The position numbers and the translations under genes are program-made. A stretch of DNA of 62,907 nt from Lachnospiraceae bacterium (GTDB lineage Bacteria > Bacillota > Clostridia > Lachnospirales > Lachnospiraceae). Each line of letters opens with the position of its first letter. The first letter of the stretch is position 1. The notes beneath the pieces are model-generated. The model ran no database searches. It saw only the letters and a program-made list of their open reading frames with translations, and was not told the origin of the DNA. Shown one piece after another: positions 16,600-23,923 of this stretch. Where the stretch lies: the NCBI GenBank assembly GCA_900766815.1, contig CAAFWV010000039.1, positions 1 through 62,907 of the forward strand, in the 5' to 3' direction.

Positions 16600-17361
16600 T
16601 TACGCTTTCTTGGAATCATCCATTCTACGTCTCTTAACGCCTTCCATGATTACCTGTCTCTTCTCAAGAGCCTTGCCCTTATCCATGGGCGGTACATCCT
16701 TGAGTACGTAATCAATACCCAGGTTCTCATACTTAGGCTTAGCCATATCGTGATATGGCAGAACCTCAAGACCCTTAAGGGTATGGAGACCACCGATAAA
16801 GTATCCAAGCTTATCAAGATATACATCATCATCCGTAATTCCCGGAACTACAACGTGACGAATCCAGATATCTATACCCTTGTCTGAGAGAAGCTTGGCG
16901 AAAGCTAAGATTCCGTCATTTGGCTGACTTGTAAGCTCCTTGTGCTTCTCGGGATCAATATGCTTAATATCCAGCATAACCAGGTCTGTGAGCTCAAGTA
17001 CTTTATCTAATTTGGCATTATATGCCTCATTACCGGGCTTATAGGTGATACCTGAGGTGTCAATACAGGTATGAATGTTATTCTGTTTAGCAAGAGTGAA
17101 GAGCTCAAGAACGAAGTCAATCTGAAGGAGGGGCTCACCACCTGTGATGGTTATTCCGCCGCCCTTATAGAAGCCTTCGTTTCTCTTATACTGTTCAATG
17201 ATATATGAAGCCTCCATCTCCTCACCGCCATTAACAGGCCAGGTGTCCGGATTATGGCAGTACTTACATCTCATGGGACAGCCCTGGAAGAAGACAACAT
17301 ATCTTACGCCGGGTCCGTCAACAGTACCGAAGCTCTGTAATGAATGTATACGTCCTTTCAT
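16600..17361 (-). CDS. pflA: Pyruvate formate-lyase activating enzyme
   Basis: A 253-aa radical-SAM activase. It uses S-adenosylmethionine and a [4Fe-4S] cluster to abstract hydrogen from the glycine of pyruvate formate-lyase. The cluster cysteines are C28, C32 and C35 (CPMRCKYC), preceded by the GTVDGPGVR signature and followed by the GGEPLLQ motif. AAGGAG precedes the ATG. It lies 37 bp from a terminator that ends the upstream formate-lyase genes, so part of its transcription may come from readthrough. No separate promoter was identified in the short gap. Confidence 0.95.
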   Translation of the reverse strand: MKGRIHSLQSFGTVDGPGVRYVVFFQGCPMRCKYCHNPDTWPVNGGEEMEASYIIEQYKRNEGFYKGGGITITGGEPLLQIDFVLELFTLAKQNNIHTCIDTSGITYKPGNEAYNAKLDKVLELTDLVMLDIKHIDPEKHKELTSQPNDGILAFAKLLSDKGIDIWIRHVVVPGITDDDVYLDKLGYFIGGLHTLKGLEVLPYHDMAKPKYENLGIDYVLKDVPPMDKGKALEKRQVIMEGVKRRRMDDSKKA

Positions 17362-17397
17362 ACATTTCTCCTTGTTAACAATAGATATTTAGTGAAG

Positions 17398-17426
17398 AAA
17401 GAGCCAGTGAATAACACTGGCTCTTT
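17398..17426 (-). terminator. Terminator between the glycyl-radical domain gene and pflA
   Basis: On the minus strand AAAGAGCCAGTG pairs with CACTGGCTCTTT (12 bp, 5-base loop) and the T-run follows. The same palindrome could stop plus-strand transcription. Confidence 0.85.
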
Positions 17427-17467
17427 GTATTACATATTAGTGTTTCTATCGTACTCAACTATAGAAA

Positions 17468-17710
17468 TTACATAGCCTGATGGAATGTACGAGAGATAAC
17501 ATCTGCCTGCTGTTCAGGTGTAAGCTTAACGAAGTTAACAGCGTAGCCTGAAACACGGATTGTTAACTGAGGATAGTTCTCAGGATGAGCCTGTGCATCG
17601 AGAAGAGTATCTCTGTTAAGTACGTTTACGTTAAGGTGATGTCCGCCCTTTGTAGCGTATCCATCAAGTAAGTTAACCAGGTTATCAACCTGTGCTGAAG
17701 ATGTAGCCAT
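17468..17710 (-). CDS. Stand-alone glycyl-radical domain of pyruvate formate-lyase
   Basis: An 80-aa protein that matches the C-terminal glycyl-radical domain of formate-lyases from the LLDGY helix to the end. It contains HHLNVNVLNRDTL (24-36), the radical loop RVSGYAVNF with the radical glycine at G55, and the usual end VISRTFHQAM. In normal formate-lyases this is fused to the catalytic barrel; the 679-aa catalytic protein encoded upstream lacks it. It may therefore be the essential second subunit. A YfiD/GrcA-type spare part is less likely because no full-length enzyme is encoded here. TAAGGAGG precedes the ATG. Confidence 0.9.
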   Translation of the reverse strand: MATSSAQVDNLVNLLDGYATKGGHHLNVNVLNRDTLLDAQAHPENYPQLTIRVSGYAVNFVKLTPEQQADVISRTFHQAM

Positions 17711-17737
17711 TTCTTTGTCCTCCTTAATTAATGTTTG

Positions 17738-17941
17738 TTATTTGTAATCATCAAGTCCCTGATGAAGTGTAGGAACGCTACATGCAAGAGGTGTACGAGA
17801 ACAATCTGTACATCCCATTGTTTCCACTTCCTTGACCTCATCTGAAGAGTCATCCGAATATACATTCACATGACCTACACCCTTGCTCATTCCTGAGTCA
17901 AGCTGCTTAACCAGATCGTTAATCATGTCTGCTTCATTCAT
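17738..17941 (-). CDS. Small Cys-motif protein related to the glycyl-radical domain
   Basis: A 67-aa protein of unknown function. Residues 5-30 (ADMINDLVKQLDSGMSKGVG, then HVNV) align with the start of the 80-aa radical-domain protein encoded next (NLVNLLDGYATKGGHHLNVNV). The glycyl-radical loop is absent; instead there is an acidic stretch and a cysteine motif CTDC plus C54 (C44, C47, C54) before the end VPTLHQGLDDYK. Three cysteines with H24 or H60 could bind metal, or act as a redox or repair partner (inference). It lies between the catalytic and radical-domain genes, with AAAGGGG as ribosome site. Confidence 0.72.
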   Translation of the reverse strand: MNEADMINDLVKQLDSGMSKGVGHVNVYSDDSSDEVKEVETMGCTDCSRTPLACSVPTLHQGLDDYK

Positions 17942-17976
17942 TGGTATCGTCCCCTTTCTTGTAATATTTTATTTCC

Positions 17977-17998
17977 AAGGGGTCTGTGGAGACCCCTC
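17977..17998 (-). promoter_or_regulatory. Intercistronic hairpin after the catalytic formate-lyase gene
   Basis: GAGGGGTCT pairs with AGACCCCTT around CCAC on the minus strand. No T-run follows directly, so it is more likely a processing or stability element, or a leaky terminator, that sets the ratio of catalytic subunit to the small downstream proteins. Confidence 0.55.
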
Positions 17999-18025
17999 AG
18001 CATACTTTAGTTACCGGCCTTACAA

Positions 18026-20065
18026 TTACTTGTTAAGGTCAAGCTCGATATCGCCTGAAACAACCTTCATGTCCTTACCAAGAGCGTCAGGAATGATTGT
18101 GAAGGTGTTAGAGATACCATCCTGTGAGTACTCAAATGGAAGCTTAGATACTGATGAAAGTGAAGCTACAGCACCATGAGTATCACGTCCGTGCATCGGG
18201 TTAGCACCGGGAGCGAAAGGCTGTCCCTTCTTACGTCCGTCAGGTGTGTTACCTGTTGCCTTACCGTATGTTACGTTAGATGTAATAGTAAGAACTGACA
18301 TTGTAGGGAAGCTGTCTCTGTATGTATGATGACGTCTGAGCATCTTCATGAATGTCTCAACGAGGTCATGAGCAATCTTGTCAGCTCTGTCATCATCGTT
18401 ACCATACTTAGGGAAGTCACCTGTTGTCTCGAAGTCAACGATGATACCATCCTCATCTCTGATAGGCTTAACTGTTGCATACTTGATTGCACAAAGTGAA
18501 TCAGTTACAACTGAAAGACCTGCGAAACCTGTTGCAAAGTAACGATATACATCTCTGTCATGAAGAGCCATCTGAGCTCTCTCATAGCAGTACTTGTCAT
18601 GCATGTAGTGGATGATGTTAAGAGTATTAACATATACACCTGCTAACCACTCCATCATATCTGTGTACTTGTCCATTACATCATCGTAATCAAGTACATC
18701 ACCTGTTACAGGACGGTACTTAGGACCAACCTGCTTCTTGGTAACTTCATCAACACCACCGTTAAGTGCGTAAAGAAGGCACTTAGCAAGGTTTGCTCTA
18801 GCTCCGAAGAACTGCATCTGCTTACCGATAACCATTGAAGATACGCAGCAAGCGATACCGTAATCATCACCATGAGTAACTCTCATGAGGTCATCGTTCT
18901 CATACTGAACTGATGATGTCTGGATAGAAATCTTAGCACAATACTTCTTAAATGCCTCAGGAAGTCTTGTAGACCAAAGAACTGTAAGGTTAGGCTCGGG
19001 AGCTGCACCAAGGTTCTCAAGTGTATGTAAGTAACGGAATGACATCTTTGTTACCATGTGACGTCCGTCGATACCAACACCACCGATTGACTCTGTAACC
19101 CAAACCGGATCACCGGCGAAAATCTGGTTGTACTCAGGAGTACGAGCGAACTTAACGCAACGAAGCTTCATGATGAAGTGATCGATGAACTCCTGGATCT
19201 GTTCCTCTGTGAATGTACCGTTCTTAAGGTCTCTCTCAGCGTAGCAGTCAATGAATGTAGATGTACGTCCAAGTGACATTGCTGCACCGTTCTGCTCCTT
19301 AACTGCTGAAAGGTATCCGAAGTATGTAGCCTGGATAGCTTCCTGAACGTTGGTAGCAGGCTTAGAAATATCACAGCCGTAAGAAGCTGCCATTTCCTTC
19401 ATCTGCTTAAGAGCAACGAGCTGCTCTGAAATCTCTTCACGAAGACGGATAACGTCATCTGTCATAACGAAGCCTGTTGACTCCTTCTGAGCTTCCTTAT
19501 CCTCGATAAGTCTGTCAATACCGTAAAGAGCGACTCTTCTGTAGTCACCGATGATACGTCCACGTCCGTATGCATCAGGAAGACCTGTGATAACGTGTGA
19601 TGAACGACAAGCTCTCATCTCAGGTGTATAAGCGTCGAAACATCCTGCGTTATGTGTCTTACGATGTGTTGAGAAGAACTCACTGATCTCAGGATCTACT
19701 GTATATCCGTTGTCAGCACAAGCCTTCTCTGCCATTCTGATACCGCCGTATGGCTGCATAGAACGCTTGAATGGCTTATCTGTCTGGAAACCAACAATTG
19801 TCTCCTTGCTCTTGTCAAGGTAACCGGGACCATGAGATACGATAGTAGATACAACCTTTGTATCCATATCAAGCACACCGCCTGCCTCACGCTCCTTCTT
19901 GGTTAAATCCATAACCATTGCCCAAAGGTCCTTTGTGTTCTGTGTAGGTCCTGCGAGGAAAGACTCATCTCCGTCATATGGAGTGTAGTTCTTCTGGATG
20001 AAATCACGTACGTTGATCTCATCTTCCCACTTGCCGCCTACAAAACCGTTCCATTCTGGTCTCAT
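18026..20065 (-). CDS. pflB: Pyruvate formate-lyase catalytic subunit lacking the glycyl-radical domain
   Basis: A 679-aa formate C-acetyltransferase barrel that converts pyruvate and CoA to acetyl-CoA and formate. The two catalytic cysteines C406-C407 (YGIACCVSSM) and the whole substrate barrel are present. The sequence follows normal enzymes through LPFEYSQDGISNTFTIIPDALGK and then ends after a short acidic tail (SGDIELDLNK), about 80 residues short of the usual 750-760 aa. The missing segment, including the glycine that carries the radical, is encoded separately at 17468-17710. Start ATG 20065 follows AGGAGG. It is expressed from a strong promoter at 20131-20159. Confidence 0.93.
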   Translation of the reverse strand: MRPEWNGFVGGKWEDEINVRDFIQKNYTPYDGDESFLAGPTQNTKDLWAMVMDLTKKEREAGGVLDMDTKVVSTIVSHGPGYLDKSKETIVGFQTDKPFKRSMQPYGGIRMAEKACADNGYTVDPEISEFFSTHRKTHNAGCFDAYTPEMRACRSSHVITGLPDAYGRGRIIGDYRRVALYGIDRLIEDKEAQKESTGFVMTDDVIRLREEISEQLVALKQMKEMAASYGCDISKPATNVQEAIQATYFGYLSAVKEQNGAAMSLGRTSTFIDCYAERDLKNGTFTEEQIQEFIDHFIMKLRCVKFARTPEYNQIFAGDPVWVTESIGGVGIDGRHMVTKMSFRYLHTLENLGAAPEPNLTVLWSTRLPEAFKKYCAKISIQTSSVQYENDDLMRVTHGDDYGIACCVSSMVIGKQMQFFGARANLAKCLLYALNGGVDEVTKKQVGPKYRPVTGDVLDYDDVMDKYTDMMEWLAGVYVNTLNIIHYMHDKYCYERAQMALHDRDVYRYFATGFAGLSVVTDSLCAIKYATVKPIRDEDGIIVDFETTGDFPKYGNDDDRADKIAHDLVETFMKMLRRHHTYRDSFPTMSVLTITSNVTYGKATGNTPDGRKKGQPFAPGANPMHGRDTHGAVASLSSVSKLPFEYSQDGISNTFTIIPDALGKDMKVVSGDIELDLNK

Positions 20066-20101
20066 TGCTAATGCCTCCTATAAAATGTTAATAGTTACAT
20101 A

Positions 20102-20121
20102 AAGTATATGTACATGTACTT
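20102..20121. promoter_or_regulatory. Operator-like palindrome just downstream of the pfl transcript start
   Basis: AAGTATATGTACATGTACTT is a 20-bp palindrome with one mismatched pair. It covers about +3 to +22 of the predicted pfl transcript. Its half-site GTACTT recurs at 20169-20188. Confidence 0.55.
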
Positions 20122-20130
20122 CGTGATTAC

Positions 20131-20159
20131 ATTATAGATTGCGTAAATAGGGCAGTCAA
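20131..20159 (-). promoter_or_regulatory. Promoter for the pfl operon
   Basis: On the minus strand TTGACT (20159-20154) and a perfect TATAAT (20136-20131) are 17 bp apart, which fits the high expression expected for this enzyme. Confidence 0.85.
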
Positions 20160-20168
20160 GAAATAAGA

Positions 20169-20188
20169 ATGTACTTTTTTGAGTACAT
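20169..20188. promoter_or_regulatory. Second operator-like palindrome upstream of the pfl promoter
   Basis: ATGTACT and AGTACAT flank a 6-base spacer. The element shares the AGTAC half-site with 20102-20121, and the two centres are 67 bp apart, on either side of the promoter. It also lies upstream of the divergent DUF1858 gene. Confidence 0.5.
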
Positions 20189-20262
20189 ATATTATACTAT
20201 TAGAAGTTATTGTACACGGGCACAATATGTAGTTATTGATGCACTAGATATAGGAGGTTATT

Positions 20263-20451
20263 ATGAAGATTACTAAGGATATGACAATCGGCGAGATCTT
20301 AAGCGCCAATCCCGAAGTTGCACCTGTTCTTATGGAAGCGGGAATGCATTGCCTCGGCTGTCCTTCAGCTCAGGGAGAGAGCCTGGCAGAGGCTGCCTTC
20401 GTTCACGGTATGGACATCGATGCACTTATGGCTAAGATTGAAGCTCTCTAA
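20263..20451 (+). CDS. DUF1858 domain protein
   Basis: A 62-aa single-domain protein of the DUF1858 (ScdA N-terminal-like) family: ITKDMTIGEILSANPEVAPV followed by GMHCLGCPSA with C30 and C33. In related proteins the CxxC motif is linked to redox or iron-sulfur functions. It is divergent from the pfl operon and shares its operator-like elements, which hints at a link with glycyl-radical metabolism (inference). AGGAGG precedes the ATG. It is followed by a strong terminator and is thus monocistronic. Confidence 0.85.
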   Translation: MKITKDMTIGEILSANPEVAPVLMEAGMHCLGCPSAQGESLAEAAFVHGMDIDALMAKIEAL

Positions 20452-20483
20452 GATAGTGTAGGATAAGCAAATGCTTTATATGT

Positions 20484-20518
20484 TAAAAACAGCTCCGACA
20501 TGAGTCGGAGCTGTTTTA
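20484..20518 (+). terminator. Bidirectional terminator between the DUF1858 gene and mecA
   Basis: AAAACAGCTCCGAC pairs with GTCGGAGCTGTTTT around ATGA. It serves both convergent genes. Confidence 0.92.
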
Positions 20519-20545
20519 CATTAAGATGAAATTAACAAAAATTAA

Positions 20546-21382
20546 TTATAGCTGTGCGAGCTTTCCTATCGCATCCGAATCGATGATGACATCGAGGTGC
20601 TCGTCAAAGTGACGCTTATGCATATTGGAAAGTCCGGTTATTGTACCATACTCTGATAAAATGTTGCAGGCTCTGTTGAAGGTCTGGCGATTGTCCTTCA
20701 TGCCGAGGAAGAGATACAGTTCGTCTTCGTTATTATCCTTATACAGAATGCTCTCGCCGTCGAAGAAGTCCACAACAGCCTTGGCCGGTGTCACAATCTC
20801 ATGGATTGAATCAAACATAAAGGTCTTGCATATCGGCTGCCTGTTCCCGTTCTTAGCCTGCTTAGCCTCATGTCTGTCCTTAATCTCCTGAACGGACACC
20901 TCAACGTTGCCTCCGTTCTTCTCAAGGATGCTCTCGGCTTCCTTACGGATACGACCGATAAGCTCCTTCACGGCATCGCTTACCTCAATACTGTTCTCAG
21001 CATCCTCCATCGAGTCATAGACATCAAGGTTGTCATCACCTGTATGGTCAAGCACCTCGGTATCCACTGCGGCGTTCCTGACATCGTCAAGCACGGACGG
21101 CGCAAATCTGGAGAATCTGGTATCGATTTCCTCAGGGTCCTCAACCTTGGTAATAATAAGAACAATACTGTCGCCGTTAATCGGAACGGCCTCTATCATA
21201 AGTGGAATATTCTCAGCCTCAAAGCCAAGCTTCAAGCTTGCCATCTGCATCATATCCCTAAACAGCTGCTTCGCCTTCTCGGTTCCGTATGCAAGCTCCG
21301 ATAACTGAAGCTGTCTTGCGGCCAGATCCGCTTTGGTCAGAGTACAGCGAATCTGATAATCGTTTAACTTTTCTATTTTCAA
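20546..21382 (-). CDS. mecA: MecA-family adaptor protein
   Basis: A 278-aa adaptor that in Firmicutes delivers substrates to ClpC/ClpP. The N-terminal substrate-binding region starts KIEKLNDYQIRCTLTKADL, a highly charged linker covers about 95-150, and the C-terminal ClpC-binding domain ends in HLDVIIDSDAIGKLAQL. The start is the TTG at 21382 (minus strand): AAGGAGG stands eight bases before it and MecA proteins begin with this KIEK motif. The ATG at 21409 would place the ribosome site inside the gene. It is monocistronic. Confidence 0.85.
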   Translation of the reverse strand: MKIEKLNDYQIRCTLTKADLAARQLQLSELAYGTEKAKQLFRDMMQMASLKLGFEAENIPLMIEAVPINGDSIVLIITKVEDPEEIDTRFSRFAPSVLDDVRNAAVDTEVLDHTGDDNLDVYDSMEDAENSIEVSDAVKELIGRIRKEAESILEKNGGNVEVSVQEIKDRHEAKQAKNGNRQPICKTFMFDSIHEIVTPAKAVVDFFDGESILYKDNNEDELYLFLGMKDNRQTFNRACNILSEYGTITGLSNMHKRHFDEHLDVIIDSDAIGKLAQL

Positions 21383-21524
21383 TTCTCTGTCCTCCTTGGG
21401 AAATTTCACAATATATCTGCAAAATATGACTTATTGTGATAAAAGTATTTTATCAATTTTTGCCACCTAGTCAAGGCTATTAACCCTCTGAGGGCGCTTT
21501 TTAAGAAATTTTTTATAAAAACGC

Positions 21525-21553
21525 TTGCAATTGAGATTAACCCGCTTTATAAT
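21525..21553 (+). promoter_or_regulatory. Promoter of a putative small RNA
   Basis: TTGCAA and a perfect TATAAT are 17 bp apart, with no coding frame after them. Transcription would start near 21560. Confidence 0.8.
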
Positions 21554-21559
21554 TCTTGC

Positions 21560-21664
21560 CAAGAGATGATCAGACAATCAGTGCCGAGAGGAGGCTTGTT
21601 TGATCAGACAGACGCCGTTGGCCAAGGCGTATTCATAAGGTCACATATTTCTTATGTGATTTTT
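21560..21664 (+). ncRNA. Putative stand-alone structured small RNA
   Basis: About 105 nt with its own promoter and terminator and no plausible reading frame. Stem 1 is 11 bp: TGATCAGACAA (21567-21577) with TTGTTTGATCA (21596-21606), enclosing a small GCC/GGC hairpin with loop GAGAGGA. Stem 2 is ACGCC (21612-21616) with GGCGT (21626-21630). The terminator is TCACAT/ATGTGA followed by five T. CATAAG/CTTATG could compete with the terminator stem. I do not recognise the family. The next plus-strand gene is 548 bp away, so it is more likely a trans-acting RNA than a leader. Confidence 0.65.
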
Positions 21665-22153
21665 CCAATTTTATTTTATAGATGATAGGAATTTACATGA
21701 AGGGTATTTTTATGCAAAATAGCCGGAAGTAAACTACAATTATATTCTTTTATCATCTGCTTTTTCCAATAAAAATATTCCATTGATTTGTTATTCGTAT
21801 ATGCGGATGCAGATTATTCAAAGATATATTTCGACAAAAATGTCTGAGAGAATTTTTACGGAAAGAAAACCGCACAGTCTGAGCATCTCCCATTTTTCTG
21901 TTTTTCTTATATCGTGGCAACTATTAACTAATTATTTTTTGTCAATTCAACTCGCGTCAGGAAAAGATGAAAGATAATGGATAATAGAAATTGCGAACTT
22001 TTATTTTTTCCAAAAATAATTATTATCACGAATCAATCAAAAGAAACAAATATGTAACATAAAGGTATGTGCATGCTTTATCTTCGCAAGGAAGTCATGC
22101 TACAAAACTATTATTCAAGGCAAAGAACCCTTAGATGGCTTGAATATAATCTA
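21665..22153. other. AT-rich intergenic region without a recognised gene
   Basis: About 490 bp, very AT-rich. A 64-codon open frame at 21783-21977 has no ribosome site and a composition unlike the neighbouring genes. TTTTTCCAA recurs at 21661, 21761 and 22005, the last inside a TTATTTTT/AAAAATAA hairpin. No other signal was recognised. Confidence 0.6.
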
Positions 22154-22182
22154 ATGACGATATGAGAAAAAACTGATATAAT
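22154..22182 (+). promoter_or_regulatory. Promoter for the GH18 gene
   Basis: Perfect TATAAT at 22177-22182, with a weak ATGACG 17 bp upstream, 30 bases before the ATG. Confidence 0.6.
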
Positions 22183-22211
22183 AGGGCAATCGGCTATGAC
22201 TGGAGGAAATA

Positions 22212-23903
22212 ATGAAGAAGAAAATGATTCCGGTAATCGTTGCGGTTGCCCTAATTATACTTATTGTTTGTATCGCAGGCGGCAGGAGCCTGCTTGAAAG
22301 ATTCGCATACAGCAGGGAATACAGAGACCTGAATTCATATTTCGGCACAACGAACGCATCCGACGTGGCAATCGATATGAACCATGAAATAATCGACACT
22401 AAGGCTAGGATGTCAGAGGGCTCGGTTTATCTTGATTATGATTCCGTATGCAGTCTTCTTAATTCGAGATTCTATGTGGACGAGCATGAGAACCTGCTTA
22501 TCATGACCACATCAACTGACGTAATAAAGCATACTATAGGAACGAACAGCTATATTATGGGCGGTGAGGAGAAGAGTCTGGAAGCACCGGTTACCATGAC
22601 AAGCGGCGACACGCTCTACATCAATCTCGACTATGTGAAGCTCTTCACCAACTTCTCCTACGAGGCCTTCCACGACCCGGAGAGAATAGTCTTAAGAACC
22701 TCCTGGGGCAGTATAAAGCTTGCAACCATCAAGAAGAATACCGCAATCAGATACCAGGGCGGATACAAGAGCGATATCCTAAGAGACCTTGAGAAGGAAG
22801 AGGTAGTCACCATCCTAGAGGAGCTGGAGGACTGGGATAAGGTCGAGACTGCAGACGGTATTATCGGCTACGTGGAAAAGCGCTATCTCACAGATATTAC
22901 AGAGAGTGAAGAGATTCCCGTAACTGACTATCAGGATGAATTCGTCCGCCAGACCAGAGATTACAGAATAAATATGTCATGGCATGCAATTTATGCAACT
23001 GCAGGCAATGATACCTTCGATGAGATGGTAAACGGTACGGGAACCATGAGCATCATCTGTCCTACCTGGTTTACCTTAAGCGACAATGACGGTAATTACA
23101 GAAGCTTTGCCGCATCAGGCTATGTTGAGAAAGCTCATTCACGCAATATGGAGGTATGGCCTACAGTAGACAACTTCAATATAGAAGGAATTAAGACCTA
23201 TGAGGTTATGAGCTATACATCAAAGAGAGACAAGCTCGTGAGTGCGCTTATGTCTGAGGCCTTAAGCCTTGGCATAGACGGCTTCAATCTTGACTTTGAG
23301 CTTGTGCCCACAGAGGCGGTTCCCCATTATGTGCAGTTTATAAGAGAGCTTTCTGTAGCCTGCAGAAGAGAGGGACTTGTGCTTTCGGTAGATAATTATC
23401 CTCCTCAAGGCGGAAGCAATTATAACCTAAGCGAGCAGGGTGTTTTCTGTGATTATGTTGTAATCATGGGCTATGATGAGCACTGGGCAGGCTGCAGCGA
23501 GGCCGGCAGTGTGGCATCAATAGGTTATGTAGATGAAGGAATAAGTCTTGTAATCGGACAGGGTGTTCCGGAGGATAAGATAATCAATGCAATTCCATTC
23601 TATACAAGAGTATGGAAGACAAAGAACGGAGAGGTCACATCTGAAGCCCTGGATATGGTTACAGCATCAAGCTTTATCAGCAACAATTCCGTTCCTGTAA
23701 GCTGGGATGAGGTGACATGTCAGAACTACGGCGAGAAGGAGATGAACGGTACCCTGTATCAGGTATGGCTTGAGGATGCCCAGTCAATTGAGACCAAGCT
23801 TACTGTTATGAGTAAGTACAATCTTGCCGGTGTAGCAAGCTGGAGACTGGGACATGAGGACAAATCCATCTGGTCAGTCCTTGATGCATATGTTAAGAGA
23901 TAA
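22212..23903 (+). CDS. Membrane-anchored SH3 + glycoside hydrolase family 18 protein
   Basis: A 563-aa exported protein. An N-terminal signal anchor (about 4-24) is followed by a beta-rich region (about 50-165, similar to the copper-amine-oxidase N-terminal-like domains of such proteins), an SH3b domain (about 170-240) and a GH18 barrel (about 255-560). The catalytic motif DGFNLDFE (356-363) is intact. Related YaaH/spore-germination-type proteins cleave peptidoglycan or chitin-like glycans; the substrate here is not determined. GGAGG precedes ATG 22212. It opens an apparent run with prmA (23924), though a functional link is not obvious. Confidence 0.85.
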   Translation: MKKKMIPVIVAVALIILIVCIAGGRSLLERFAYSREYRDLNSYFGTTNASDVAIDMNHEIIDTKARMSEGSVYLDYDSVCSLLNSRFYVDEHENLLIMTTSTDVIKHTIGTNSYIMGGEEKSLEAPVTMTSGDTLYINLDYVKLFTNFSYEAFHDPERIVLRTSWGSIKLATIKKNTAIRYQGGYKSDILRDLEKEEVVTILEELEDWDKVETADGIIGYVEKRYLTDITESEEIPVTDYQDEFVRQTRDYRINMSWHAIYATAGNDTFDEMVNGTGTMSIICPTWFTLSDNDGNYRSFAASGYVEKAHSRNMEVWPTVDNFNIEGIKTYEVMSYTSKRDKLVSALMSEALSLGIDGFNLDFELVPTEAVPHYVQFIRELSVACRREGLVLSVDNYPPQGGSNYNLSEQGVFCDYVVIMGYDEHWAGCSEAGSVASIGYVDEGISLVIGQGVPEDKIINAIPFYTRVWKTKNGEVTSEALDMVTASSFISNNSVPVSWDEVTCQNYGEKEMNGTLYQVWLEDAQSIETKLTVMSKYNLAGVASWRLGHEDKSIWSVLDAYVKR

Positions 23904-23923
23904 CAGCCACGGAGGAAACACAG

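Noticed and set aside
17372..17381. TTGTTAACAA palindrome before pflA as a Rex redox-repressor site
   Set aside because: Rex sites need two TTGTTAA/TTAACAA arms separated by four bases. Here the arms overlap and the sequence runs into the pflA ribosome site.
17468..17710. Glycyl-radical domain as a YfiD/GrcA spare part
   Set aside because: GrcA is about 125 aa and repairs a full-length enzyme, but the enzyme encoded here lacks the domain, so a required subunit explains the locus better. A full-length enzyme outside the window could reopen this.
21783..21977. 64-codon open frame as a gene
   Set aside because: There is no ribosome site, it lies in an AT-rich region, and its composition (many Ser, Ile, Tyr and no recognisable motif) is unlike real genes nearby.
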